Shown: piece by piece, positions 45,536 to 54,309 of the stretch
Layout: each line of letters starts with the position of its first letter
How positions within the stretch are numbered: position 1 is the stretch's first letter
Origin: JABAAW01 sp965216605
GTDB lineage: Bacteria > Pseudomonadota > Alphaproteobacteria > JABAAW01
Assembly: GCA_965216605.1 (NCBI GenBank)
Contig: CBDCGG010000002.1
Location: 682,001-746,000, forward strand
Reading direction: 5' to 3'
DNA length: 64,000 nt
Translations under genes and position numbers: made by a program
Notes under the pieces: model-generated
Database searches by the model: none
Seen by the model: the letters and a program-made list of their open reading frames with translations, nothing else
What the model was told of the DNA's origin: nothing

Positions 45536-46420
45536 TCAGCTGCCGCAACTGTTTGCGGCAAGTTCCGCTTCGGCGAGTTTTGTCATGTCGGCGTCCTTGT
45601 TGCCGAATCGTTTTTGATACTCGCGCAAGACTCGACAGGCCTGCTCGCCTTTCTTCATCTTTGCCAACACCTGTCCGAGTCGTAACAACAGGCGCGGCGC
45701 AAAAGGGCTGCTGCGATTTTTTTTGTAGCCATCCAAGAACGCCTTCATCGCCTTCTTGTCGTCTTGCAAGACAGCGTAGCTTTCGCCCAAGTAAAAGAGG
45801 GCTTCGGCAGCACGCGGATCGTTCGGATAGCTAGAAGCGAACTCGCCGAACGCGCGCGCGGCTTCTTCCACCTTGCGCATCTGTAGCAGGACTTGCGCGG
45901 CGAGGAATTGTTCGTCGGCAGAGCCGCCCCTTCTTTCTTCTCCCGCGCTGTTAGAGCGTGCGTCTGTGCCATAGCGTTCGAGTTGTTCGACACGTCCGGT
46001 CAAATCAGCGAGCGTCCTTTCCAGAACGCGCATGCGCTCCTGCATCTGTGCGACGAAAGAAAGCCAGCTGTCGCTTTGCAACAGATCGGCAGAGTCTTGC
46101 TTTTGAATCCCACCTAAGTTGCCGAGATCCTTCGATAGACTCTCGATCTGCGCCTGCAACGAATCGATGCGTTTCTGTAACGCCGCGTCGTTAGCTGCTC
46201 CGCCAGGGGAGTTTTTATTGTGCGGACCTTGGGTTTGCGCTTGCGCTTGACCGTGGCTTTCACTTTGGCTTTGCGCCTGCATCGCGAAAACGACAGCAAG
46301 GACGAGCAAAAATACGCGCACGCACGACAACACACGACATCGAGCAGGGAAGATATTTTCCCGCCTGCTCGCCCGCCTGCTTGCGTCCCCGAATCTCGTA
46401 GAAAGATTCTTCACGCACAC
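45536..46420 (-). CDS. cpoB: Cell division coordinator CpoB (YbgF)
   Basis: 294 residues with a signal peptide (VFLLVLAVVFAMQAQSQS), a coiled-coil trimerisation segment (QKRIDSLQAQIESLSKDLGN, about 80-150) and C-terminal TPR repeats (EARAF-like AARAFGEFASSYPNDPRA, EALFYLGESYAVLQDDKKAM, LRLGQVLAKMKKGEQACRVL). It works with Tol-Pal and PBP1b during outer membrane constriction. Gene order pal-cpoB-tilS-ftsH supports the call. A Gln/Ala-rich linker (QSQSESHGQAQAQTQG) follows the signal peptide. Confidence 0.93.
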   Translation of the reverse strand: MCVKNLSTRFGDASRRASRRENIFPARCRVLSCVRVFLLVLAVVFAMQAQSQSESHGQAQAQTQGPHNKNSPGGAANDAALQKRIDSLQAQIESLSKDLGNLGGIQKQDSADLLQSDSWLSFVAQMQERMRVLERTLADLTGRVEQLERYGTDARSNSAGEERRGGSADEQFLAAQVLLQMRKVEEAARAFGEFASSYPNDPRAAEALFYLGESYAVLQDDKKAMKAFLDGYKKNRSSPFAPRLLLRLGQVLAKMKKGEQACRVLREYQKRFGNKDADMTKLAEAELAANSCGS

Positions 46421-46554
46421 AAGTTTGTTTTTCCTCTTTGTTTTTCCTCTTGCCTTCTCCGTCTTGCGCTTTGCCTTGCGTTAGCTAGTCATGTTTAAGT
46501 CACATTTTAGCCCGCGCTGGGCAAAGCGCAAAGAACAGAGAAGATCAGAGAAAC

Positions 46555-47061
46555 CTACTTGGTGGTAACAACGACATCACGACGGTTTTTCGCCCATGCC
46601 GCTTCGTTGCTTTCGGCAACAGCAGGACATTCTTCGCCGTAGCTGATGGTGCTGATACGCGAGGCATCAACGCCTGTTGAGACCAAACGCGACTTCAGTG
46701 CCTCGGCACGCCGTTCGCCCAAAGCCAAGTTGTACTCGCGCGTGCCGCGTTCGTCGGCGTTGCCTTCGATACGGATGTTCGCCCTTTTGTTCTTGTTCAA
46801 GACCTTCGCTTGCGCTTCGGAGACAGTCATGCCTGCGGGTTGCAACTCGGCTTGATCCAAATCAAAATAGACACGATCGCCAGCCTTCGACAAGCCCTCG
46901 ATGATTCTTTTGCTACCTTCGACCTTTGCGCCGCAGCTGTCAGCATTCATCATCATGGCATCGCCGTCACCCGCAGCCGTTGAGCCGCCGGCGCCAGCGC
47001 AACCCGCCGAAAAAGCCACCGCTAAAAGAGCGACAAGTCCCATGGAACCTTGATTAGTCAT
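46555..47061 (-). CDS. pal: Peptidoglycan-associated lipoprotein Pal
   Basis: 168 residues. The lipobox is VAFSAGC, with Cys20 or so as the lipidated residue, and the OmpA-like domain has YFDLDQAELQPAG, NIRIEGNADERGTREYNLALGERRAEA and the conserved Asp/Arg of the diaminopimelate-binding site. The ATG at 47061 was chosen over 47163 because it has an AGGAG ribosome site and begins the lipoprotein signal. TolB, normally just upstream, is absent here; the upstream spacer leads to the divergent pst operon. Confidence 0.95.
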   Translation of the reverse strand: MTNQGSMGLVALLAVAFSAGCAGAGGSTAAGDGDAMMMNADSCGAKVEGSKRIIEGLSKAGDRVYFDLDQAELQPAGMTVSEAQAKVLNKNKRANIRIEGNADERGTREYNLALGERRAEALKSRLVSTGVDASRISTISYGEECPAVAESNEAAWAKNRRDVVVTTK

Positions 47062-47394
47062 ATTGGTTCTCCTTTGTATTGTGTGATTTCGAGAACACGC
47101 ATCAAGATTGCCTTTGGGGCAACTTTGTTGCAACTTTGCTCTACTCAGGGAGAAACTCCCCATTTCACCACTAAGCTACAAGGCGATTCGCAGCGAGTCA
47201 AGACTCCATAGAAAAAAGTTTGGAGAAAAAGGAAAAGAGCGGACAGATGCCGAAGGAAGAACCCCATGTTGCACTAGACATGCTAGGAAGATGCATTATA
47301 AGGAATCCTTTCTAGGGATTCCATTAGAGATTCTGTGGGGGGCTTTAGATAGAGTTTCTTTCGGAAGTTTTTTTGCAACACACAATATCTGTCG
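47062..47394. other. Divergent spacer between pal and pstS
   Basis: No protein gene is supported. It must contain both the pal and pstS promoters. CAATAT nine bases before the pstS ATG is a possible -10. No pair of CTGTCAT-like Pho boxes was found. The segment 47105-47178 has a faint tRNA-like look on the minus strand but fails as a tRNA. Confidence 0.5.
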
Positions 47395-48477
47395 ATGAGG
47401 ATGTTCATGCTTTTCCGTAAAAAATTATTTTGTTGCCTTGCGGTGTTTGCGTCTGTGTTTGCGTCTACGCTTATTGTTTTTGCGTCTTCGGCATTTGCGC
47501 GCGATCGTCTTTCGATCGTTGGCTCTTCGACGGTTTTTCCTTTCGCGACGGTCGTAGCTGAGCGTTTCAGCCTTTCGCAAGGAGTGTCGCCGCCGGTCGT
47601 GGAAGCTACAGGCACAGGCGGCGGCTTCAAACTCTTTTGCAAAGGTACAGGCGCGAACACACCCGACATCACCAACGCGAGCGCGCGTATGAAGGTCTCG
47701 CAGTTGGAGCTCTGTCGCAAGAACGGCGTTGCCAAGGTCATCGAGGTCGCCATCGGCTACGATGGCATCGTCGTCGCGCAGTCGCGCAAAGGCAAACCCT
47801 TTGCGCTCACCTTGCCCGTGCTCTACAAGGCGTTGGCGCGCCAAGTTCCAGATAAGGAAGGCAATCTTATCGACAATCCCTACAAGATATGGAGCGACAT
47901 CGATCCCTCCTTGCCCTCGCTCAAGATAGAAGTGCTAGGACCGCCGCCCACTTCAGGCACGCGCACCGCCTTCGTCGAGACCGTCATGGACCGAGGCGCA
48001 CGCACATTTCCCAGCTTAGTGGCTTTGCACGCAAGCGACAAACGAGCATTCAAACGAATTGCCTATGCCCTGCGCGAAGACGGTGCCTACATCGACAGCG
48101 GCGAGAACGACAATCTGATCATCCAAAAATTGAGTCGCAATCCGAATGCGCTCGGCGTTTTCGGCTTTAGTTTTCTCGAACAAAATCGTGGCATCCTCAG
48201 AGGGCTCGCCATCGACGCAGTCTCCCCAACCTTCGAGAATATCAAAGATGGAAGTTATCCCGTCGCGCGTGCCTTGTACTTCTATGTGAAAGTGGCGCAC
48301 TTGGAGAGTTCGAAGACGCTGCAAGGCTATGTCGATATGTTCCTTGCCGACGACAGCATGGGCGAAGAAGGTTTTCTGCTCGACGAGGGCTTAATCCCCC
48401 TCTCCGCGCCAGAGCTCGCGCGCGTGCGCAAGGCCGTTGCGTCGCGCCGCGCCGTCGAAGCGCAACATTTGCGCTAA
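47395..48477 (+). CDS. pstS: Phosphate ABC transporter, periplasmic phosphate-binding protein
   Basis: 360 residues with a signal peptide ending near SSAFA. Phosphate-binding segments are seen: SIVGSSTVFPFATVV (anchor TxS loop), ATGTGGGFKLFCKGTG, GYDGIVVAQS, PTSGTRTAFVE. It captures phosphate and hands it to PstCA. Two in-frame ATGs (47395, 47401) compete. It is the first gene of pstSCAB-phoU. Confidence 0.94.
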   Translation: MRMFMLFRKKLFCCLAVFASVFASTLIVFASSAFARDRLSIVGSSTVFPFATVVAERFSLSQGVSPPVVEATGTGGGFKLFCKGTGANTPDITNASARMKVSQLELCRKNGVAKVIEVAIGYDGIVVAQSRKGKPFALTLPVLYKALARQVPDKEGNLIDNPYKIWSDIDPSLPSLKIEVLGPPPTSGTRTAFVETVMDRGARTFPSLVALHASDKRAFKRIAYALREDGAYIDSGENDNLIIQKLSRNPNALGVFGFSFLEQNRGILRGLAIDAVSPTFENIKDGSYPVARALYFYVKVAHLESSKTLQGYVDMFLADDSMGEEGFLLDEGLIPLSAPELARVRKAVASRRAVEAQHLR

Positions 48478-48521
48478 ATAAAGACCAAGATCCATAACCC
48501 AAAGATCGACTCGACCACAAG

Positions 48522-49778
48522 ATGCTTTACACGAGCCTAGCGACCCTCATAGCCCTCGCAGGGCTTGCGTTCGGCTTGCACACCTTCGCTCGCAGAGCAG
48601 GCAGCCAAGCAAGCAGCCAAGCAAGCGCACCCTCAAGCATAAGCATAAGACGCGATGCCTATAGCTTTCCCGCCGCCAGTCTGACGATTGGATGCTTAGT
48701 GGGAATCGGGAGCTTTATCATTCTGTCCTCGTTCTTGCCCTTGCAATTACCATTGTCTTTTGCTGGGGTGGCGCGCTCCCCGTTTGTCCTTGTGGGGCTG
48801 TGCGCGCTGCTCGCGGCGTGCGGCGGTTTCGCCTTCGTGCGCTTCGCTCCGCCGACCTTTCCCGCGCGCGCCTTTGTCGAGACGGTCTTTCGTATCTTGC
48901 TGTTTCTCTCCTCGTTGCTCGCCATCGCAACGACGCTCGCTATTGTCGCCTCGCTTTTGTTCGAGACGCTGCGCTTCTTCGAAGAAGTGCCGATTGCCGA
49001 CTTCCTGTTCGGCTTGCACTGGAGCCCGCAGACCGCGCTGTTCGACGAGGATGTCGGCGCATCGGGTGCCTTCGGCGCGCTGCCCGTCGTACTGGGAACG
49101 CTGCTGATCACGGCGATCGCTCTTTTTGTCGCTGTACCTATCGGTCTTTTCTCCGCTATCTACCTAGTCGAGTTTGCCAGCCGCCGCACGCGCGCCATCG
49201 TCAAGCCTATGTTGGAAGTTCTCTCTGGCATTCCTACGGTCGTCTACGGCTTTTTTGCAGCCTTGGTGCTTGCGCCCGCGGTGCGCAACCTTGGCGAATC
49301 GTTGGGGTTGAGCGTTGCCAGTGAGAGCGCGCTCGCGGCGGGGCTGGTGATGGGCGTGATGCTGATCCCCTTCGTCTCGTCGCTCTCCGACGATGCCTTG
49401 GCTGCTGTGCCGCAGGATTTGCGTCATGCGTCGCTCGCCTTGGGGGCGACGCGCAGCGAGACGATCGCCAAGGCGGTCTTGCCCGCAGCACTGCCGGGGG
49501 TTGCGGCGGGCGTGTTGCTGGCTTTCTCGCGTGCGGTGGGAGAGACTATGATCGTAGTCATGGCGGCGGGTTTGGCTGCCAAGCTCACGATCAATCCTCT
49601 CGACGCTCCCACCACCATCACCGTGCAGATCGTGACCTTGCTAACTGGCGATCAGGAGTTCGATAGCAGCAAGACCCTTTCTGCCTTTGCGCTGGGCATG
49701 CTGCTGTTCTGCCTCACCCTTGTTATCAATGCCACGGCATTATTGGCGACGCGACGCTACGGCGCACGCTACGTGTGA
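48522..49778 (+). CDS. pstC: Phosphate ABC transporter permease PstC
   Basis: 418 residues. N-terminal helices precede a cytoplasmic/periplasmic loop and the six-helix permease core with ALPVVLGTLLITAIALFVAVP, EFASRRTRAIVKPMLEVLSGIPTVVYGF split over two segments, and the EAA-type coupling loop LALGATRSETIAKAVLP. A duplicated AGSQASSQAS segment (12-bp repeat GGCAGCCAAGCA near 48598-48622) sits in the first loop. The stop overlaps the pstA start (GTGA). Confidence 0.93.
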   Translation: MLYTSLATLIALAGLAFGLHTFARRAGSQASSQASAPSSISIRRDAYSFPAASLTIGCLVGIGSFIILSSFLPLQLPLSFAGVARSPFVLVGLCALLAACGGFAFVRFAPPTFPARAFVETVFRILLFLSSLLAIATTLAIVASLLFETLRFFEEVPIADFLFGLHWSPQTALFDEDVGASGAFGALPVVLGTLLITAIALFVAVPIGLFSAIYLVEFASRRTRAIVKPMLEVLSGIPTVVYGFFAALVLAPAVRNLGESLGLSVASESALAAGLVMGVMLIPFVSSLSDDALAAVPQDLRHASLALGATRSETIAKAVLPAALPGVAAGVLLAFSRAVGETMIVVMAAGLAAKLTINPLDAPTTITVQIVTLLTGDQEFDSSKTLSAFALGMLLFCLTLVINATALLATRRYGARYV

Positions 49779-51079
49779 TTATTGGAATGATTGCAAAACA
49801 CACACCAGAATCTCGCCTTCGTCGCCGCTATCGTGCGGAGTGGCGTTATCGTTTCTACGGCAAGGCTGCGATCGCGTTTGCCGTGTGTTTCTTGGCTTTC
49901 TTCTTTGTTGCCATCGTCTCGCGCGCCTTGCCTGCCTTCTTGCAGTACGAGGTGTTGTTGAGGGTGGACTTGTCGGGAGAAATCAAAGAAGAGCGCGACG
50001 CACGCCGCCTGCTCGACGCTGCCCTTGCGCTAGAGATGGGAGGAGCTGCTACGAGCGCGCGCGAAAGGCGAGCGCGCCGTGCGCTGCTGACACCGCTTGC
50101 GACGCTCGATCTGACACGGAAGTTGGCAGAGCATTGGGCAGAGCGTAAAGAGCGTGTTTCCTCTTTTTCTGCTGCCTCCTTTGCCCTTTCCTTCGCGCTG
50201 TCCTCTGATAGCGAGCGTTTTCTCCGTGCGCAAAAAAGCAACAGCAAGAGCGACGAAGCTGGCGACGAGGATGCTTACGCCGCCCTGACACTCGCGCAAC
50301 AGGAGGCACTGGCGATGTTGGATGCGAGGGGGCTTGTGTCGCGACATTTCAACCTCGCCTTCTTCACGCATAGCGATAGTCGTGTTCCTTCGGCGGCGGG
50401 TATTCGTGGCGCGATGCTTGGCTCTTTATGGGCGTTGCTGACCGCCTTCCTGCTCGCGTTTCCGCTGGGGCTACTGACCGCCGTTCATTTGGAAGAGTTC
50501 GCACGGCGCAACCGTTTCAGTACTCTCATCGAGGTCGCCATCTACAACCTCGCAGCTGTCCCTTCGATAGTCTTCGGCTTGCTGGGGCTGGTCGTCTTTC
50601 TGAACTGGTGGGAGCTGCCACGCTCGGCATCGCTGACGGGAGGCTTGGTGCTAGCCCTCATGACGCTACCGACCATCGTCGTCACCGCGCGCAGCGCGCT
50701 CAAAGCTGTGCCTGAAGGAATCCGCAGCGCAGGGCTCGCGCTCGGCGCATCGCACAGCCAAACCGTCCTCCACCATGTTCTGCCACAAGCCATGCCAGGA
50801 ATTCTCACCGGTGCTATCATCGGCATGGCAAGGGCGTTGGGAGAAACCGCGCCGCTGCTGATGATCGGCATGGTCGCCTTCATCGCCCAAGCTCCCTCAA
50901 CCCCCCTTGATCCCGCAACAGCCCTCCCCGTGCAAATCTTCCTGTGGGCAGACCATCCCGATCCCGCCTTCTCGTCGCGCGCGGCTGCCGCTATTCTCGT
51001 CATGCTACTTTTTCTTATCGTTATGAACGCTACCGCTGTCCTTCTCAGGCAAACCTTTGAGCGAAAACGACAACAATAA
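49775..51079 (+). CDS. pstA: Phosphate ABC transporter permease PstA
   Basis: 434 residues with a first helix (about 30-55), a long charged periplasmic region (about 60-205, partly Ala/Arg/Ser-rich) and a permease core: GSLWALLTAFLLAFPLGLLT, AAVPSIVFGLLGLVV and the EAA loop LALGASHSQTVLHHVLPQAM. The GTG at 49775 overlaps pstC by four bases; an ATG at 49787 is an alternative. Pairs with PstC as the membrane channel. Confidence 0.93.
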   Translation: MIIGMIAKHTPESRLRRRYRAEWRYRFYGKAAIAFAVCFLAFFFVAIVSRALPAFLQYEVLLRVDLSGEIKEERDARRLLDAALALEMGGAATSARERRARRALLTPLATLDLTRKLAEHWAERKERVSSFSAASFALSFALSSDSERFLRAQKSNSKSDEAGDEDAYAALTLAQQEALAMLDARGLVSRHFNLAFFTHSDSRVPSAAGIRGAMLGSLWALLTAFLLAFPLGLLTAVHLEEFARRNRFSTLIEVAIYNLAAVPSIVFGLLGLVVFLNWWELPRSASLTGGLVLALMTLPTIVVTARSALKAVPEGIRSAGLALGASHSQTVLHHVLPQAMPGILTGAIIGMARALGETAPLLMIGMVAFIAQAPSTPLDPATALPVQIFLWADHPDPAFSSRAAAAILVMLLFLIVMNATAVLLRQTFERKRQQ

Positions 51080-51104
51080 ATCCTTCTCCCATGAAAAAAC
51101 CTGC

Positions 51105-51941
51105 ATGAAAAAACTCGCAACCCAACCCGCGTCTCTCGCGCCTCCTGCGCCCTCTGCTTCTCCCGCTACCTCTGCGCGCGAGCAAAAACAACGCGCTAAA
51201 ATTCGCGCACGCGCTGTCAATGTCTATTACGGCGAGAAGCAGGCATTGTTCCAAGTCGCGCTGGATGTGCAGCGCAAGCAGGTGACAGCTCTCATCGGAC
51301 CTTCGGGATGCGGAAAGTCTACCTTTCTGCGCTGTATCAACCGCATGAACGATGTCATCGAGGGTTGCCGCGTCGAGGGAGAGATCGCCATCGACGGCGA
51401 CGATGTCGCGACGCTCGATCCCGTCGCCCTGCGCGCGCGCATCGGCATGGTCTTCCAAAAGCCGAATCCGTTTCCCAAGTCGATCTACGACAATGTCGCC
51501 TACGGAGTGCGGATTCACGCGCTCGCGCAGAACAAGCAACAAACCGACGAGATCGTCCAGCAAAGCCTCGTGCGCGCAGGGCTTGCAAAAGAGGTCGCTT
51601 GTCGGTTGCACGAGCCGGCAACCGCCCTATCAGGAGGACAGCAACAACGCCTATGCATCGCGCGCGCGATCGCCTTACAGCCCGACATCATCCTTATGGA
51701 CGAACCTTGCTCTGCGCTCGACCCCATCGCCACCGCGCGCATCGAAAATCTGATCGCAGAGCTCTCGCAAAACTACACCATCGTCATCGTCACGCACTCC
51801 ATGCAGCAGGCGGCGCGCGTCTCGCAGCGCACGGTGTTTTTTCACTTGGGGCGCGTGGTAGAATCGGGCGAAACAACCCAAATCTTCACGAAACCTCGCC
51901 GCAAACAAACCGAACGCTACATCACAGGAAGAATAGGCTAA
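51105..51941 (+). CDS. pstB: Phosphate ABC transporter ATPase PstB
   Basis: 278 residues from the ATG at 51105 (a TTG at 51057 overlapping pstA is possible). Walker A GPSGCGKSTFLRCINRMND, Q-loop VFQKPNPFPKSIYDNVAYG, signature LSGGQQQRLCIARA and Walker B IILMDEPCSALDPIAT are typical PstB. The first 30 residues are an Ala/Pro/Ser linker not found in most PstB proteins. It powers phosphate import and signals phosphate status. Confidence 0.95.
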   Translation: MKKLATQPASLAPPAPSASPATSAREQKQRAKIRARAVNVYYGEKQALFQVALDVQRKQVTALIGPSGCGKSTFLRCINRMNDVIEGCRVEGEIAIDGDDVATLDPVALRARIGMVFQKPNPFPKSIYDNVAYGVRIHALAQNKQQTDEIVQQSLVRAGLAKEVACRLHEPATALSGGQQQRLCIARAIALQPDIILMDEPCSALDPIATARIENLIAELSQNYTIVIVTHSMQQAARVSQRTVFFHLGRVVESGETTQIFTKPRRKQTERYITGRIG

Positions 51942-51957
51942 ATTAGAGAATTCTCCC

Positions 51958-52773
51958 ATGTCAGACGATCCGCAACATATCAACCACACCTTCGACGAAG
52001 AGTTAGAAAAGCTCAACGGCATGCTCTTGCGTATGGGAGCGTTGGTAGCCCAGCAGCTGGACGCTGCCACCGCCACCTTTTCGATCGGACACGCATCGAA
52101 ACATACATCGAAACATACATCGAAGCATGGCGGCAAGCCCGCGCCCAACCCCGCGGAGCTTATGAACGAGATCGCTCAACGCGAGAAAGCCTTGAACGAT
52201 TTGGAGCGACGCGTGCAGAAGTTCGCCGTCAATCTCGCTGCGCTCAGACAGCCGATGGCGAGCGATCTGCGCACCATCATCGTCGCCATGAAGGTGAGCG
52301 ACGCTTTCGAGGCGGTCGGAGATCATTGCACCAGTATCGCAGAGAGGGGACGCTCGTTGGCGCATTCGCCCTATCGAGAGAAGTTCGGCGATGTCGACAA
52401 GTTGCGCGTGAGCGCAGCTCAAATGCTGCAAGGGGCGATCGAATGCTGCAGGGCGTGGGATGCGACGCTTGCGCTGGAGGTGTGGCAGAAGGATCGGCGA
52501 ATCAATGCCTTGCACGATTCGTTGCTGAAAGATTTTTCGCTGTTTATGGCGAAGAAACCCGAATCGATCGCCTCGGTCGTCGATTTCCTCTCTGCCGTCA
52601 AGTATTTTGAGCGCTTCGGCGATCGTCTGAAATCGATCGTCGAGGCTTTGCACTACGCAGCCGAAGGTGAGACTTTTGCCCCGCCACCCTTGAAACAAGG
52701 TACGGCAAAAGTAGGCGCACGAGCTAACAAAAAATCTTCGCAAACACCTTCGCGCACAACAACCCCGTCTTGA
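51958..52773 (+). CDS. phoU: Phosphate signalling protein PhoU
   Basis: 271 residues of two three-helix PhoU bundles, with metal-binding type motifs near FAVNLAALRQPMASDLRTI and IASVVDFLSAVKYFERFGDR. PhoU links PstB to the PhoR kinase and dampens phosphate uptake. A HTSKHTSKHGGK insert, encoded by three 12-bp units ACATCGAAACAT at about 52091-52128, extends the first bundle. The C-terminal tail is Lys/Ser/Thr-rich. The stop overlaps the cobK TTG start. Confidence 0.92.
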   Translation: MSDDPQHINHTFDEELEKLNGMLLRMGALVAQQLDAATATFSIGHASKHTSKHTSKHGGKPAPNPAELMNEIAQREKALNDLERRVQKFAVNLAALRQPMASDLRTIIVAMKVSDAFEAVGDHCTSIAERGRSLAHSPYREKFGDVDKLRVSAAQMLQGAIECCRAWDATLALEVWQKDRRINALHDSLLKDFSLFMAKKPESIASVVDFLSAVKYFERFGDRLKSIVEALHYAAEGETFAPPPLKQGTAKVGARANKKSSQTPSRTTTPS

Positions 52774-53660
52774 ACACCGCCTTGACGACGTTGCTCGTCT
52801 TGGGCGGCAATGCGTCCGCGCGGCGCGCTACCGACGCGCTCACGGCGCGCCTTGAGGCGGAAAATCTCCAAGTGCGAATCGTCTATTCGCTGGCAGGGGT
52901 GACACGCTCGCCGCGTCTGCCGAGTGCAAAGGTAGAGGTGCGTAGCGGCGGCTTCGGCGGCGTGGAAGGCTTGCAAAGTTGGCTGCAAGACAACAAGGTC
53001 GAGGTAATTGTCGATGCCACCCATCCCTTTGCAGAGCAAATCTCCGCGAACGCACGCGACGCAGCGCGCGCCTTGAACCTCCCGCTGTTTCGTCTGCTAC
53101 AGCCTCTATTTCCGCGTGTTCACACAAAAAAACGTTTCACGCTCTCCTCCAATAAAAATTTACTTTGTAAAACCTTGCCTCGCCAAAACATGATTCGTTT
53201 GTTCGCATCCTTGCCCTCGTCGTACCGACGCTCGGTGCTATGCGCGCTAGGAGCTGAGCGAATCGTCTTGCTTGCGAAACACTTGCCCGTACGTCGTCTA
53301 CTTCTGCGCTCCTTCGCCTCGTCCTCGAAAATCCGCCGCTTGCGTCTACAAAACCTACGCCTGCGCCGCGCGCGCTGTTTGCATTTTTGCACGATGCCAC
53401 CCGCCTCGGCGCAAAGCGTGCGACAAGAGATGCGCGCGATGAAACGCCAAGGCGTCTCGATGCTGCTCTGTCGTGATAGCGGTGCGCGCGAGGCTTTCGC
53501 AAAAATTCTCGCCGCCCAAAAATTATCGTTGCCCGTCGTCTTGTTGGCTCGTCCGCCCTCTCTGCAAAACTCGTTTTTTGTGCCAACGCTAACCTGCCGA
53601 GATTTGTCGCCCGTCGTTCGGCTTTTGCAACAGCAATCTCACAGTTCATCCTCGCGCTAG
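52770..53660 (+). CDS. cobK: Precorrin-6A (cobalt-precorrin-6A) reductase, divergent
   Basis: CobK/CbiJ reduces precorrin-6A in corrin synthesis. The N-terminal half is typical: VLGGNASARRATDAL, GGFGGVEGLQSWL, VIVDATHPFAEQISANARDA. The C-terminal half is weaker but still shows SMLLCRDSGAREAFAKILAA and LPVVLLARP. Between them (about residues 110-205) the usual NADPH-site region is Arg/Leu-rich and poorly conserved. The TTG start at 52770 overlaps phoU by four bases (TTGA), so this cobalamin gene ends the pst operon transcript. Ring synthesis genes continue at 54.3 and 58.4 kb. Confidence 0.82.
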   Translation: MNTALTTLLVLGGNASARRATDALTARLEAENLQVRIVYSLAGVTRSPRLPSAKVEVRSGGFGGVEGLQSWLQDNKVEVIVDATHPFAEQISANARDAARALNLPLFRLLQPLFPRVHTKKRFTLSSNKNLLCKTLPRQNMIRLFASLPSSYRRSVLCALGAERIVLLAKHLPVRRLLLRSFASSSKIRRLRLQNLRLRRARCLHFCTMPPASAQSVRQEMRAMKRQGVSMLLCRDSGAREAFAKILAAQKLSLPVVLLARPPSLQNSFFVPTLTCRDLSPVVRLLQQQSHSSSSR

Positions 53661-53752
53661 TCTTGAGGGCGTTCTTGACGCGAGCGCGCTGGCTTCGCTA
53701 TGGTGGCGGGGTGAGGGAGCAGTGAAGAATTTTTTGGCAGGGAGGAGGTTTT

Positions 53753-54049
53753 GTGACAACGCGCTCGGAACTTGTTCGCGCCTTGCATCGCCGTCATCCG
53801 CTCGTGCCTTTGCACGATTTGGACGAGCTCGTCCACGAGGTGTTGGAGGCAGTGGTAGCAGCCTTGGAGCGCGGCGAGCGTGTCGAGTTGCGCGGCTTCG
53901 GTATCTTTTCGACAGCCTTGCGCGAGAAAACCATCGCGCGCAATCCGCGCACAGGCGAGAAGGTGGCACTGCCGCAGCGGCGTGTGTTGCGCTTTCGTTT
54001 GGGCGAGGCGTTGCACAAGCGGCTGAATCCTACTCCATCTACCTTCTAG
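53753..54049 (+). CDS. ihfB: Integration host factor beta subunit
   Basis: A 98-residue DNA-bending protein: TTRSELVRALHRRH start, ERGERVELRGFGIFST and the DNA-contact arm RNPRTGEKVALPQRRVLRFRLG. It fits IhfB rather than HU. A GTG start follows an excellent GAGGAGG site. ihfB followed by lapA is the usual alphaproteobacterial order. Confidence 0.93.
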   Translation: MTTRSELVRALHRRHPLVPLHDLDELVHEVLEAVVAALERGERVELRGFGIFSTALREKTIARNPRTGEKVALPQRRVLRFRLGEALHKRLNPTPSTF

Positions 54050-54064
54050 CCATCCTGTAGTTCC

Positions 54065-54307
54065 ATGCGTCTTGTCAAACGTTTCTGCTTTGTGCTGCTA
54101 GTTTTCTGCGTCGTTTTGTTCGCGGTGCTGAATCCTCATGCGGTGCGTCTGAACCTGCTGCTCACGCCCGCGGGATTTCGTCTGCCGCTCTCGATATTGG
54201 TAACAGGGGTTTTCTTTGCGGGCTTTCTTTTGGGCAGCGGCGCGGGCTTGTTGCGTCGGGGTCGTCGCGCGAGAGAGTCGAAAGAAGTTTCGGAATCTTC
54301 GGAATAG
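54065..54307 (+). CDS. LapA-domain (DUF1049) inner membrane protein
   Basis: 80 residues with two membrane helices (about 5-22 and 38-62: LPLSILVTGVFFAGFLLG), the LapA pattern of a short N-terminal helix, N-P-H-x-V-x-L-N and a Gly-rich second helix, then a short charged tail. LapA-domain proteins assist lipopolysaccharide assembly in the inner membrane. It lies 15 bases after ihfB and 2 bases before cbiX. Confidence 0.85.
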   Translation: MRLVKRFCFVLLVFCVVLFAVLNPHAVRLNLLLTPAGFRLPLSILVTGVFFAGFLLGSGAGLLRRGRRARESKEVSESSE

Positions 54308-54309
54308 CC

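Noticed and set aside
47105..47178. tRNA-like sequence on the minus strand (GCCTTGTAGCTTAGTGGT start, about 76 bases)
   Set aside because: The start resembles a tRNA 5' half, but the acceptor arms do not pair fully, there is no GTTCRA T-loop and no proper 7-base anticodon loop. At best a tRNA relic.
47300..47394. Pho box upstream of pstS
   Set aside because: Only one partial CTGTC word (CTGTCGAT at 47390) was seen, without a second phased copy, so PhoB control cannot be claimed from sequence.
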